Source: JAQVWU01 sp964628455 (lineage in GTDB: Bacteria; Bacillota; Clostridia; Oscillospirales; CAG-272). Taken from it: a stretch of DNA of 64,000 nt. How positions within the stretch are numbered: position 1 is the stretch's first letter; every line of letters begins with the position of its first letter. The translations under genes and the position numbers were made by a program. The notes under the pieces are model-generated. The model worked only from the letters and a program-made list of their open reading frames with translations. It was not told the origin of the DNA and ran no database searches. The stretch is from NCBI GenBank assembly GCA_964628455.1, contig CAZVPD010000002.1:1-64000 (forward strand). Direction: 5' to 3'. Positions 1 through 9,131 of this stretch are shown piece by piece.

Positions 1-393
1 CATTAAATTGCGTACTTCATCCCATAAAGCATTGTAATCCGCGACAGCCGCGTCGTGTTCGATCCGGTCGATGAACGAAGTATCGCCGACGACTGTGTCT
101 GAAGAAGGATATTTATCGGGGAATCTGCTCTTCATGAGCATCATAAACGCGTAATTGATGATCCCGATAAATTCCGCGTCGCGCCCCTCGTCAACGGCCG
201 GCATACCGTCTGTCTGTTCCAGTGTCCGTATGCGCCTGATTTTTATCCAGAGCTGATCAGCCATTGAAACATCGCGGAAAAGGAGCCAGACGGCGCCGTA
301 ATCCTTCAGTTTACAGGAAAAAATAGTGCAGCACTCGGACTGTATATCCGCAACGAGCTTTTCAAAACCCGAAGCGCCGTTATTATAAAGCAT
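1..393 (-). CDS. DUF1599 / nucleotide-modification-associated domain protein (3' end outside window)
   Basis: 131 codons are visible, from an ATG at 391-393 to the window edge, with no stop reached. GGAGG lies just upstream. An earlier ATG overlapping that ribosome binding site runs into a stop after six codons, so the later ATG is chosen. The motifs DYGAVW (residues 31-36), DQLWIKIRRIR (46-56) and EFIGIINYAFM (74-84) match the DUF1599 family, small helical proteins linked by others to nucleotide modification; their biochemical role is not settled. It is transcribed divergently from trkA with its own promoter. The family call is from recalled motifs, not from an alignment. Confidence 0.75.
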   Translation of the reverse strand, partial: MLYNNGASGFEKLVADIQSECCTIFSCKLKDYGAVWLLFRDVSMADQLWIKIRRIRTLEQTDGMPAVDEGRDAEFIGIINYAFMMLMKSRFPDKYPSSDTVVGDTSFIDRIEHDAAVADYNALWDEVRNLM

Positions 394-418
394 ATCGGTT
401 CATCCTCCGTATTTCGAA

Positions 419-447
419 ATTATATCATAACTTTTCATTATTTTCAA
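419..447 (-). promoter_or_regulatory. Sigma-A-type promoter of the DUF1599 gene
   Basis: On the minus strand, TTGAAA (442-447), a 17-base spacer and TATAAT (419-424). The start codon lies about 25 bases downstream. Confidence 0.7.
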
Positions 448-456
448 TACACACCG

Positions 457-484
457 TTGATTTTTTTAAAAACCGTGGTATAAT
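457..484 (+). promoter_or_regulatory. Sigma-A-type promoter of trkA-trkH
   Basis: TTGATT (457-462), 16-base spacer, TATAAT (479-484). It lies back to back with the promoter of the DUF1599 gene and leaves a leader of roughly 80 bases before the chosen trkA start. The leader is too short for the c-di-AMP riboswitch that often precedes K+ uptake genes. Confidence 0.65.
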
Positions 485-572
485 GTAATTTATGTATCAT
501 CTGAACCAACATAACAAAACACGGATCGCCTGTTTCATATTATATGAATTCTATGTTCAAAGGACAAACGGA

Positions 573-1928
573 ATGCGGATTGTAATCATCGGATGCGGGA
601 AAATCGGAATGACCCTGATCGAATCTCTTTCAAAAGAAGATCACGATATCACGGTTATCGATAACAGCGCCAGAGTCGTGGATAATGCGGTGAACACCTA
701 TGACGTGATAGGCGTCAGGGGAAACGGAGCCAATTACGGCATACAGATCGAAGCGGGAGTGAACCGGGCGGATCTCCTTGTGGCTACGACTTCCTCGGAT
801 GAAATCAACATGCTGTGCTGTCTGGTGGCAAAAAAAGCAGGCGCAAAAAACACCATCGCACGTATCAGGGACCCCGAATATTCTCAGCAGTTTGTCTTTA
901 TGCTGGATGAAATGGGTCTTGATATGGTGGTAAACCCCGAATATGAAGCGGCGAATGAAATATCACGCATTCTGCGTTTTCCCTCTGCGATAAAAACCGA
1001 AACCTTTTCAAAGGGAAGGGTCGACCTTGCCGAACTGATCATAACACCCGAAAATCTGCTGAACGGAAAAAAATTATCGGAATTAAACCGCTTGTTTCAT
1101 ATAAAGATCATCGTCTGTGCCATACAGCGTGAGGACGAAGTGATCATACCGGCAGGCGATTTTATGCTGAAAGCCGGGGACAGGATCCATTTTACCGCTT
1201 CCCATCATGAGCTTGCCGCTTTTTTTAAAGCCATCGGCGCTTACCAGCACAAGCTGCGCAATGTCATCATCATCGGCGGAAGCCGTATAGCGGTTTATCT
1301 CGCAAAGAATCTGCTTGAAGCAGGTATGTCCGTAAAAATCGTCGAGATAGATGAGGAACGCTGCCTTGAACTGAGCGAACTGCTCCCGAATGTCAAGATC
1401 ATCGCGGGAGACGGCAGCGATCAGTCTGTTCTGATGGAGGAAAACATAAAAAGCGCCGACGCCTGCGTAGCCATAACGGGCATGGATGAAGAGAATATTA
1501 TTATTTCATTGTATGCAAAAAGCAATCACGTAAGCAAGGTCATCACGAAAGTCAACAGGTCCTCGCTGATCAGTATGCTCGGTGATATCGGACTTGACAG
1601 TATTATTTCCCCGAAACAGATAACGTCCACCCGCATTCTGCGTTATGTTCGCGCCATGCAGAATTCAAAGGGTTCAAGCGTGCAGACCCTTTACCGTCTT
1701 GTCAACAATCGGGTTGAAGCCCTTGAATTCTATGTTTCGAACAACAGCACCGTCACCGGCATTAAACTGCGCGATTTAAAACTAAAACCGAATCTGCTGA
1801 TATCGACGGTTATCAGACAGAACAGGATCATTTTTCCGGACGGAAACGACTGCATCGAAAACGGAGATAATGTCATTGTTGTAACGGCAAACGAAAGGCT
1901 TCGTGACTTAAACGATATTTTAAAATAA
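573..1928 (+). CDS. trkA: Trk system potassium uptake regulatory subunit TrkA
   Basis: Peripheral membrane subunit that gates the TrkH K+ channel in response to nucleotides. The 451-residue protein has the usual length for a double-RCK TrkA. The N-terminal Rossmann motif GCGKIG is at residues 7-12, and a second RCK half begins near residue 230 (IIIGGSRIAVYL). Each half ends in a TrkA-C-like regulatory domain. The frame stays open upstream to an ATG at 492, but the ATG at 573 is chosen: it opens directly on the Rossmann strand and is preceded by AAAGGA. Its stop abuts the trkH ATG, so the two are translationally coupled. Confidence 0.95.
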   Translation: MRIVIIGCGKIGMTLIESLSKEDHDITVIDNSARVVDNAVNTYDVIGVRGNGANYGIQIEAGVNRADLLVATTSSDEINMLCCLVAKKAGAKNTIARIRDPEYSQQFVFMLDEMGLDMVVNPEYEAANEISRILRFPSAIKTETFSKGRVDLAELIITPENLLNGKKLSELNRLFHIKIIVCAIQREDEVIIPAGDFMLKAGDRIHFTASHHELAAFFKAIGAYQHKLRNVIIIGGSRIAVYLAKNLLEAGMSVKIVEIDEERCLELSELLPNVKIIAGDGSDQSVLMEENIKSADACVAITGMDEENIIISLYAKSNHVSKVITKVNRSSLISMLGDIGLDSIISPKQITSTRILRYVRAMQNSKGSSVQTLYRLVNNRVEALEFYVSNNSTVTGIKLRDLKLKPNLLISTVIRQNRIIFPDGNDCIENGDNVIVVTANERLRDLNDILK

Positions 1929-3371
1929 ATGAACATTAAATTTATCCTGCCCGTGATCGGCAGAATCATCCTTGTCCAGGCTGCGCTGCTCCTTTTGCCG
2001 CTGATGATAGCCGTTGTTTACGGGGAAGCGACCGTAAGCGCTTTTATCCTGACGATCGCCGTGATGACGGTTTTCGGTTTTGCGTGCAGCTTTGTCAGAC
2101 CCGATAACAAAGTGATCTACGCGCGGGACGGCATTGTGATCGTCGGGCTGGCGTGGATTTTCGTTAGCCTTTCCGGCGCGCTCCCGATGTGGCTTTCCGG
2201 GGAAATACCCTCTTACGTCGACAGCTTGTTCGAGATCGTGTCGGGTTTTACGACCACGGGCGCTTCGATCCTGACCGATGTCGAAGTCATATCCTTGAGC
2301 AGTCTTTTCTGGCGCAGTTTCTCGCACTGGATCGGCGGTATGGGCGTTCTCGTATTCGTCCTCGCGATCCTCCCGCAGTCCGAGTCTCATTCCGTCTATC
2401 TGCTGCGTGCGGAAATGCCCGGACCCGTCGTGGATAAGCTTGTCTCAAAAACCAAGCTCACCGCACGCATTTTGTATGCCATCTATATTTGTATGACCGT
2501 AACGGAAATCGTGCTGCTGATGTTTGGCGGTATGTCCCTGTTTGAAAGCGCGGTGCATGCGTTCGGGACAGCGGGGACAGGAGGGTTTTCGGTTAAAAAC
2601 GCGAGCATCGGGTTTTATGACAGCGCTTATATAGACGGGGTCATATCGGCTTTCATGCTGCTTTTTGCGATCAATTTCAACCTGTTCTATCTTTTTATCA
2701 TCGGGAATTTTCGCCAGGCGCTTAAAAGCGAGGAACTGCGGTGGTATTTAATGATCGTTGCAGCCGCCGTACTGGCAATTTCCTTGAATATCATGCACAT
2801 GTATGAAAACTTCGGACAGGCGGTGCGTTATTCTCTGTTTCAGGTTTCTTCGGTCATATCGACAACGGGTTTTGCCACGGCCGATTTTAACCGCTGGCCC
2901 GAATTTTCCAGGACGATTCTGGTCATACTCATGTTTATCGGCGCCTGCGCCGGTTCGACGGGCGGAGGCATCAAGGTCATTCGCATTGTCGTTCTTTTTA
3001 AGACGGCATACCGTCAGATCAAGAAACTGATCTATCCGCGTTCGGTGCTGACGGTCAAGATCGAAGGAAAGATCATCAGTGAAGGCACCTCGGCGGGCAT
3101 TCATTCCTTTGTATTCGCGTATTTTATACTGGTGGCTTTTTCGATTTTGCTGTTATCTCTGGATTCGTTTGATTCCGTCACGAACTTTACCGCTGTCGCC
3201 GCCTGTATCAACAACATCGGTCCCGGACTTGGGGTCGTCGGACCGACAGGCAATTACAGCGGTTTCAGCGTTTTATCCAAAATCGTATTGATCTTTGACA
3301 TGCTTGCGGGACGTCTTGAATTGTTCCCGATCCTGGTTATATTCACACCGTCGGTCTGGCGCAGAAAATAG
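1929..3371 (+). CDS. trkH: Trk potassium uptake transmembrane subunit TrkH
   Basis: Integral membrane K+-translocating subunit, 480 residues. Four pore-loop signatures are visible: TTTGASIL (near residue 106), GTAGTGGFS (near 214), STTGFAT (near 310) and NNIGPGLG (near 425), with hydrophobic helices between them. The start codon follows the trkA stop without any spacer and lacks a ribosome binding site of its own, pointing to coupling with trkA. A strong terminator follows 25 bases after the stop. Confidence 0.95.
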   Translation: MNIKFILPVIGRIILVQAALLLLPLMIAVVYGEATVSAFILTIAVMTVFGFACSFVRPDNKVIYARDGIVIVGLAWIFVSLSGALPMWLSGEIPSYVDSLFEIVSGFTTTGASILTDVEVISLSSLFWRSFSHWIGGMGVLVFVLAILPQSESHSVYLLRAEMPGPVVDKLVSKTKLTARILYAIYICMTVTEIVLLMFGGMSLFESAVHAFGTAGTGGFSVKNASIGFYDSAYIDGVISAFMLLFAINFNLFYLFIIGNFRQALKSEELRWYLMIVAAAVLAISLNIMHMYENFGQAVRYSLFQVSSVISTTGFATADFNRWPEFSRTILVILMFIGACAGSTGGGIKVIRIVVLFKTAYRQIKKLIYPRSVLTVKIEGKIISEGTSAGIHSFVFAYFILVAFSILLLSLDSFDSVTNFTAVAACINNIGPGLGVVGPTGNYSGFSVLSKIVLIFDMLAGRLELFPILVIFTPSVWRRK

Positions 3372-3396
3372 ATGCGGATTAAAATAACATAAAACA

Positions 3397-3434
3397 AAAA
3401 AGCGGATGCCCTTTTTACGGTGCATCCGCTTTTT
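3397..3434. terminator. Bidirectional terminator between trkH and the GH36 gene
   Basis: A perfect 13-bp inverted repeat, AAAAAGCGGATGC (3397-3409) and its complement (3422-3434). The T-run on one side and A-run on the other let it end both converging transcripts. Confidence 0.85.
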
Positions 3435-3441
3435 ATTATGA

Positions 3442-5400
3442 TCAGTATTTATAAAACCAGATGATTCCCGTTCTTTTCGGGATGGTTACTGAAAATCCTT
3501 CTCTGAGTTCGTTACCGGATGCCTTAAAACATTCGCCCGATTCCGGATTTTCGAATTCGTATGCATTGCCGCAGAAAAACGGGTTCAGGACGATCTTGTC
3601 TTCGGCAACGGCCACATTACGGATTGCCTGAATGAATCCGATTTGCCTGACCGGGTCGTTAAACTGCATGGCATACCATTCGGCGGGGTTTTTATTGCAT
3701 TCGGTAAGGGGATAATAATCGCCTTTGAGCATGATGTCAGCGGCGCGCCTCCATATCGGATCAAAACGTCTGCCTGTCTCGAAACGTTCTTCGGTGTCGT
3801 CGTGCTCGATCATGGATGTAACGGCGGGGGTCAGCGCACAGTGATACGCAAACAGATCGACGGGCTTTCCTCCGTTTTCGTATCCGCCTTCTCCGTTATC
3901 CCAGTTCATCGTGTGCGCGCGGAAATACGGGATCCATTCGAACATCATTCGGTGCTGCTTCTGTTTGACCGGGTGGTTGCCGTAACCGACGTCGGTATAA
4001 TGAAGCGGTACGGCACGCCGCAGTGTTTCCATCTCGTTTCGCCTGCCGCCCGAAGCGCAGGAATCGATCCACAGATTGGGATTGCGGAACATCAGTTCGT
4101 CCCAGTAACGCAGGTATCCCTGTACATGCGCGTTTTCCATGGCGCCTATGCGGTCGGACGCTTCATTTGCCTCCCAGATCGGGAGTGGGGCAAAGTTAAA
4201 GTCCTGACGGTAAATGCGCACATGGTATCTCTTGATCAGGCGGTCGACACGGTCCGTGATCCACGCGCAGCATTCGGGATTTCCGAGGTCGAGAAGCCGG
4301 TCACCGCCGTCGTTTTCACCGCGTCGGAGAGCCCATTCCGGATGATCCAGATCCAGTTCCGTTCCTTTTCTGATGCGTTCCGGTTCGAACCATAAGAGCA
4401 GCTGTATATCGTTTTCGTCGCACTTCTGCCCGACAGGGTCCAGCCCGCGGGGGAAATGTTTCTCGTTATGAGTCCATGTTCCCGTATGAGGCCAGTCAAA
4501 ATCACAGGGATACCAGCCGGCGTCGATCCACCAGATGTCGGGTTTGTATCCCGCGCTGATGTAGTCATCGATCCCGGATATTTGGTTTGCTTCTGTAGCA
4601 CCGGTAAATTCCGGCTTCCCGTCTACCATCCAGGTGTGCAGACACAGTTTGGGCGGCAGGGGCTGCCCGTATTCACGGGGGAGAATGTGCTTGATATACC
4701 ATCTGCGCCACATATTGCGCCCGCGGTCTTCGCCTCCTGTGAATCCCATAAAATCAATACGCGGGGTTCTGATCGTTTCACCCGGTCTGAGAACCATATG
4801 CGTGCGTTTTTGACCGGCAAAAAAACGAACGCCGTGCTCCGCCGGAGCGACACCCGCTTCCCACATGGCAGGCCAGCCGATGCCTATATTGATTCCGTAT
4901 TCGGCGAAAGTCAGGCGCATAAAGGGAGAGGCGCCATTGCAGGGTGTTCCGTCGACGGGGAACAGCGATTTCGGTGCGGTCACGGGTTCGGTCGTAAATT
5001 CATAACCGGATGTCTGGCAGTTGTCCCCGTTGCCGCAGGTAAAGAACGCGTCCGTTCCGTAAAAGACATCGTCGATGATTTTGATATCCGACAGCATCGC
5101 TGAATTTTCGGCCGAGGTGTTGGTAAAATACGCGATCCACTCGGTAACGGGGAAATCCCTGTATTCGGTATATTCGGCCCGGATCTCAAGTCCCGCGGTA
5201 TTGCGTCCCGTTATCACGGTTCTTGTGATGTTTGCGTCGATAAATTCCCGAGCGGAACCGGGATGAAAATCCGCAGGAATGCCGTGGATTTGAAGACCGC
5301 CGTATTTAAAGCTCAGCGGCATACAGCCCGGGTATGAATACGGAAGCAATTTCGTTATAAGCGCCATGTCTTTTTTACCGACAGCATTAAAATCAGACAT
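3442..5400 (-). CDS. Glycoside hydrolase family 36-like (alpha-galactosidase-type) enzyme
   Basis: A 652-residue protein without a signal peptide, so cytoplasmic. An N-terminal beta-sandwich is followed by a GH36-type barrel: DIWWIDAGWY, LLLWFEPERI, and the nucleophile strand IYRQDFNF with Asp400. The acid/base loop is CASGGRRNEM (Cys448-); here Glu456 stands where family members, including the second GH36 in this window, carry Asp. The likely role is cleavage of alpha-linked (galactosyl-type) sugars, but the substrate cannot be read from sequence. It is divergent from the FG-GAP/GH4/oxidoreductase genes. AAAGGCGG precedes the chosen ATG. Confidence 0.82.
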   Translation of the reverse strand: MSDFNAVGKKDMALITKLLPYSYPGCMPLSFKYGGLQIHGIPADFHPGSAREFIDANITRTVITGRNTAGLEIRAEYTEYRDFPVTEWIAYFTNTSAENSAMLSDIKIIDDVFYGTDAFFTCGNGDNCQTSGYEFTTEPVTAPKSLFPVDGTPCNGASPFMRLTFAEYGINIGIGWPAMWEAGVAPAEHGVRFFAGQKRTHMVLRPGETIRTPRIDFMGFTGGEDRGRNMWRRWYIKHILPREYGQPLPPKLCLHTWMVDGKPEFTGATEANQISGIDDYISAGYKPDIWWIDAGWYPCDFDWPHTGTWTHNEKHFPRGLDPVGQKCDENDIQLLLWFEPERIRKGTELDLDHPEWALRRGENDGGDRLLDLGNPECCAWITDRVDRLIKRYHVRIYRQDFNFAPLPIWEANEASDRIGAMENAHVQGYLRYWDELMFRNPNLWIDSCASGGRRNEMETLRRAVPLHYTDVGYGNHPVKQKQHRMMFEWIPYFRAHTMNWDNGEGGYENGGKPVDLFAYHCALTPAVTSMIEHDDTEERFETGRRFDPIWRRAADIMLKGDYYPLTECNKNPAEWYAMQFNDPVRQIGFIQAIRNVAVAEDKIVLNPFFCGNAYEFENPESGECFKASGNELREGFSVTIPKRTGIIWFYKY

Positions 5401-5438
5401 TACGATTACCGCCTTTTTAATGAATTTGGTTCTACTGC

Positions 5439-5467
5439 ATTATAGCACAGGTTTATTATTTTTACAA
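5439..5467 (-). promoter_or_regulatory. Promoter of the GH36 gene
   Basis: Minus strand TTGTAA (5462-5467), 17-base spacer, TATAAT (5439-5444). It shares a 130-base intergenic region with the divergent plus-strand promoter. Confidence 0.6.
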
Positions 5468-5480
5468 TATAAAAAAAGAA

Positions 5481-5509
5481 TTGACAACAGGATAAATACA
5501 TGTTATTAT
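5481..5509 (+). promoter_or_regulatory. Promoter of the FG-GAP / GH4 / Gfo operon
   Basis: TTGACA (5481-5486), 17-base spacer, TATTAT (5504-5509), about 25 bases ahead of the ribosome binding site at 5521. The three downstream genes have small gaps and no visible internal terminator, so they are probably co-transcribed from here. Confidence 0.75.
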
Positions 5510-5533
5510 CAAAGAAAAACGGAGGTGCGTCTC

Positions 5534-6571
5534 ATGGTTCGGTTTAAAAAGACATTGATTGACAGCGGTACATACGAAGCCGCGTCGGTTTTCGATGTGG
5601 ACGGCGACGGCATTAAAGACATTGTATGCGGAGCTTACTGGTATAAGGGCCCCGACTACAAAGAGAAATACTTTATCTGCGAGGTGAAGCCCGAAGGTGA
5701 ATATTTCGACGATTTCTCCGATTATCCTCTGGATATAAACGGCGACGGCAAGCCCGATATCGTTACGGGCGGCTGGTGGGGCCAGCGTATAAAATGGCGT
5801 GAAAACAACGGCAGGGATCTCTGGAAAGTTCACGAGCTCGACTTATGCGGTTGTATAGAAACGATTCGTTTTTATGACCTTGACAACTGCGGCACGGTTG
5901 AAGTTGTGCCGAACACACCGGGCGAACCGCAGTGCTTTTATAAACTGGAAAAAAACGATCTGATAAAATATGTCATAGGCGATGCTCCGTCCGGTCACGG
6001 TATGGGCGCGGGAGATATCGACGGCGACGGCAGGCTTGAAATCCTGCTTTCAAACGGTTATCTCAGGCAGAAGGGCAGTCCGTATGAAAAATGGGAGTTT
6101 ATTCCCGCTTACAGCTGCGGCTGCGCGGCAAGCGTGCCGATTCTCGCATATGATGTCAACGGCGACGGCCTTTGCGATATCATTTACGGGAACGGACACG
6201 GATACGGCCTATACTGGCTTGAACAAAAACCGGGCGGCAGTTTTGACCGGCATGTCATAGACGGTGCGGCTGCGCAGTATCACGACCTTTGGCTGGTCGA
6301 TATCGACGGAGACGGCGAGCCGGAACTTGTCACAGGCAAGCGCTACCGCGCGCATTGCGGAAACGACTTCGGAGACAACGACCCTGTGGGCTTATATTAC
6401 TATAAAATAGTCAGATCGACATTTGTCAGGCATGTGATCGATTTCGGCGACCCCGGAATCGCTTCGGGTGCGGGCATCTATATGTGGATCGAGGATATCG
6501 GCGGCAGCGGAAGACCGGATATCGTGGCGCCCGGAAAAGAGGGCCTTTATTTGTTCGAGAATCTGGGCTGA
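5534..6571 (+). CDS. Cytoplasmic FG-GAP/VCBS seven-repeat beta-propeller protein, resembling aldos-2-ulose dehydratase propellers
   Basis: 345 residues containing seven repeats of the form D-x-D/N-G-D-G-x-x-D/E-I/L-V, for example DVDGDGIKDIV, DINGDGKPDIV, DIDGDGRLEIL, DVNGDGLCDII and DIDGDGEPELV. These are calcium-loop blades predicting a seven-bladed propeller. GHGMGAGD, GNGHGYGLYW and VTGKRYRAHCGND are features I associate with propeller proteins related to aldos-2-ulose dehydratase, suggesting an enzyme acting on keto-sugars; this is inference. There is no signal peptide, unlike most FG-GAP proteins. The start is placed at 5534 because GGAGGTG lies eight bases upstream; an upstream extension in frame has no such signal. 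The neighbours are GH4 and Gfo/Idh/MocA genes. Confidence 0.78.
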   Translation: MVRFKKTLIDSGTYEAASVFDVDGDGIKDIVCGAYWYKGPDYKEKYFICEVKPEGEYFDDFSDYPLDINGDGKPDIVTGGWWGQRIKWRENNGRDLWKVHELDLCGCIETIRFYDLDNCGTVEVVPNTPGEPQCFYKLEKNDLIKYVIGDAPSGHGMGAGDIDGDGRLEILLSNGYLRQKGSPYEKWEFIPAYSCGCAASVPILAYDVNGDGLCDIIYGNGHGYGLYWLEQKPGGSFDRHVIDGAAAQYHDLWLVDIDGDGEPELVTGKRYRAHCGNDFGDNDPVGLYYYKIVRSTFVRHVIDFGDPGIASGAGIYMWIEDIGGSGRPDIVAPGKEGLYLFENLG

Positions 6572-6617
6572 CGGATATAAACCGTTAAGATAAAACAAGC
6601 GGAGAAGGGAATAGGAT

Positions 6618-8021
6618 ATGAAAATTGCAATAATAGGCGCCGGAAGCATCGTATTCTGCAAAACTTTAATGCTGGATATCATGAATATCAGGGAACTCGG
6701 GCATGTCAGCTTCGCTCTGATGGCGCCTTCAACCAATCGCACGGGTCATGTCAAGGCATTTGCCGACCGCGTCATCGCCGCGAATCATTGCGATGCCGAT
6801 GTTTATGTCACTACCGACCGCCGTGACGCCCTCAGCGGTGCCGATTATGTCATCTGCACGCTTCAGATCGGCGGACTTACGGCATATGAGCATGATATCA
6901 GGATCCCGTTGAAATACGGCGTGGACCAGTGTATCGGTGATACGCTCGGACCCGGCGGAATATTCCGCGCGCTGCGCTCGATCCCCGTTATGAGGGAACT
7001 TGCGGCGGATATGCGCGAACTGTGTCCTGACGCGCTTTTGCTGAACTATGTGAATCCGATGGCTATGATCTGCTGGGCGCTTGCCGATACGGGTATCCGG
7101 TATGTGGGGCTCTGCCACGGAGTGCAGACGACACTGGACCTTATTTCCGGGTACACGGAGGTGCCCAAACGCGAAATCGTTTATGAATGCGCCGGCATCA
7201 ATCATATGGGCTGGTTTTTAAAGCTGGAACACAAAAAAAAGGACCTGTATCCGCTTCTCCGGGAACGCTTCGAACAACCCGAATATTACGCCAATGAAAA
7301 GGTCCGCGGGGAGGTTTTGCGTCACTTCGGTTATTTTATGACCGAATCTACAGGACATCTGTCCGAATATCTGCCGTATTTCCGAAAAAACAAACTCGGG
7401 CTTGATTTATACTGCGATGAACCGGATTTCGGGGGAGAAACCGGCGCCTATCTGAAATGGTGCACCGTTATCGGCAATAAATATAAAGGCGCCGACATCC
7501 TTGCAGGCGAAAAAACCGGTTTGCCCGAAAGAAGCGTCGAATATGGGTCCTATATCATCGAAGCAATAGAAATGAACAGGATGTTCCGTTTTAACGGCAA
7601 TCTGCGCAACAACGGGATGATCACGAACCTGCCCGATGACTGCTGCGCCGAAATGACCGTTTTTGCCGACGGGTCGGGCCTTCACAGGACTTATGTCGGC
7701 GAAATTCCCCCTCAGTGCGCCGCTCTGAATATGACCAACATCAATGTTCAGAGGCTTGCGGTCCTTGCAGCCCTGAGCGGAGACCCGGAGACAGCCGTTC
7801 AGGCATGCGCGTCCGACCCGCTGACTTCAGCCAAACTGACGCTGAGGGAGATCCGCGAAATGACCTCCGAAATGCTGACTGCCGAATCCGAGTGGCTCCC
7901 TCAGTTTAAAGGACGGCTTCCCGAAGCGAAACCGGTCATTTTTATTCCCGCGGATTTGAAACGCGCAAAAGTACCGGTTGATCCTGCTCTCGCAATAAAT
8001 GCCCGTTTCGGGCAGCTTTAA
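6618..8021 (+). CDS. Family 4 glycosidase (MelA-type NAD-dependent alpha-galactosidase/galacturonidase)
   Basis: 467 residues, the normal length for GH4, an enzyme family that cleaves glycosides by oxidation at C3, elimination and re-reduction using NAD+ and a divalent metal. It shows a nucleotide-binding start MKIAIIGAGS, a conserved NPMAM (146-150), the metal-binding CHGVQ (Cys166, His167) and GINHMGW with His196. The cysteine-histidine pattern is that of the MelA/LplD branch (alpha-galactosidase or alpha-galacturonidase) more than the phospho-glucosidase branch. It is cytoplasmic, 46 bases after the propeller gene, with GGAGAAGGG upstream. The exact substrate is unknown. Confidence 0.85.
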   Translation: MKIAIIGAGSIVFCKTLMLDIMNIRELGHVSFALMAPSTNRTGHVKAFADRVIAANHCDADVYVTTDRRDALSGADYVICTLQIGGLTAYEHDIRIPLKYGVDQCIGDTLGPGGIFRALRSIPVMRELAADMRELCPDALLLNYVNPMAMICWALADTGIRYVGLCHGVQTTLDLISGYTEVPKREIVYECAGINHMGWFLKLEHKKKDLYPLLRERFEQPEYYANEKVRGEVLRHFGYFMTESTGHLSEYLPYFRKNKLGLDLYCDEPDFGGETGAYLKWCTVIGNKYKGADILAGEKTGLPERSVEYGSYIIEAIEMNRMFRFNGNLRNNGMITNLPDDCCAEMTVFADGSGLHRTYVGEIPPQCAALNMTNINVQRLAVLAALSGDPETAVQACASDPLTSAKLTLREIREMTSEMLTAESEWLPQFKGRLPEAKPVIFIPADLKRAKVPVDPALAINARFGQL

Positions 8022-8053
8022 ATTATACCGGAAGTTTTAAAAGGGGTGAGGTT

Positions 8054-9103
8054 ATGGTAAAAATCGTATTTTTCGGTACGGGCGGCATGGGTCAGATGGC
8101 ACATTTGAAAAATTATGCCGTATTGCCCGATGTAAAGGTTGTCGCTTTGATCGAAGCCAGAAAGAAAATTGCCGATGCCGTGGCGAGGCGTTACGATATT
8201 CCGAATGTATTCTATAGCATGGAAGATTTTGAACGCGCGGAAATAGAATTTGACGGCATCGTAGCGTCCCAGCAATACAGGAATATGATAACGGTCGTTC
8301 CGCTGCTCCTGAAATTCGGCAAACCGCTGTTTACGGAAAAACCGCTCGCGCTTTCTGTCGAATCGGCCGAAAAGCTTGCCTCCGAGGCAGCCGCTCATAA
8401 CACGGTGCACATGGTCGGTTACCACAAGCGCAGCGATCCCGCTATGGAATTCGGCAAGCGCCTCTCTGACGAATGGAGGATTTCGGGAGATTTCGGCAGA
8501 CTGAAATATATCCGTATAACGATGCCTGCGGGCGACTGGGTGGCAAACGGCTTTGACGGCGTGATCATGTCAGACGATCCTTACCCGTCCCAGCCGGGAG
8601 AAGGGAACGTCAGTTACTGGGAAGACAATAATATGAACGCCGAATACGACGTGTTCGTCAATTATTATATCCATCAGGTTAACGCGCTCCGGTTTATTCT
8701 GGGAGAGGATTATTCGGTCAGGTATGCGGACAGATCGCGGGTCATGTTTGCTGCCGAAAGTGTTTCAGGAATCCCGGCTGTCGTGGAAATGTCACCCTGG
8801 ACCACGACGATCGACTGGCAGGAGAGCTATCTGATCGCGTTTGACAAAGGTTGGATCCTGATCGAGCTTCCCGCGCCGCTTGCTTCAAACAAACCCGGAA
8901 AAGTAACCGTTTATGAGGACAGCGGCAGAAAACCAACGCCTGTAACATGGTCTCCTACGCTGCCGCATGTTCATGCGATGAAAAATCAGGCGCAGAATTT
9001 CGTCGATTATATCCGCGGCTGCCGATATGTCCCCTGCGATTCCCATGAGGCTGTCAAGGATCTCAGGACAGCAAAAGAATATATCGGACTGCTGCATTCA
9101 TGA
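8054..9103 (+). CDS. Gfo/Idh/MocA family oxidoreductase
   Basis: 349 residues. It has an N-terminal Rossmann fold (VFFGTGGMGQ, residues 5-14), the family signature FTEKPLAL with catalytic Lys96, a C-terminal alpha/beta domain, and NYYIHQVNALRF with the histidine normally close to the active site. Members oxidise or reduce sugars and inositols with NAD(P). The preceding ribosome binding site AAAAGGGGTGAGG is strong. As the third gene of the propeller-GH4 operon it probably interconverts a sugar and its keto form in the same pathway; the substrate is not predictable. Confidence 0.88.
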   Translation: MVKIVFFGTGGMGQMAHLKNYAVLPDVKVVALIEARKKIADAVARRYDIPNVFYSMEDFERAEIEFDGIVASQQYRNMITVVPLLLKFGKPLFTEKPLALSVESAEKLASEAAAHNTVHMVGYHKRSDPAMEFGKRLSDEWRISGDFGRLKYIRITMPAGDWVANGFDGVIMSDDPYPSQPGEGNVSYWEDNNMNAEYDVFVNYYIHQVNALRFILGEDYSVRYADRSRVMFAAESVSGIPAVVEMSPWTTTIDWQESYLIAFDKGWILIELPAPLASNKPGKVTVYEDSGRKPTPVTWSPTLPHVHAMKNQAQNFVDYIRGCRYVPCDSHEAVKDLRTAKEYIGLLHS

Positions 9104-9131
9104 TCTGAACATCATGGCGATTACTACAGAA

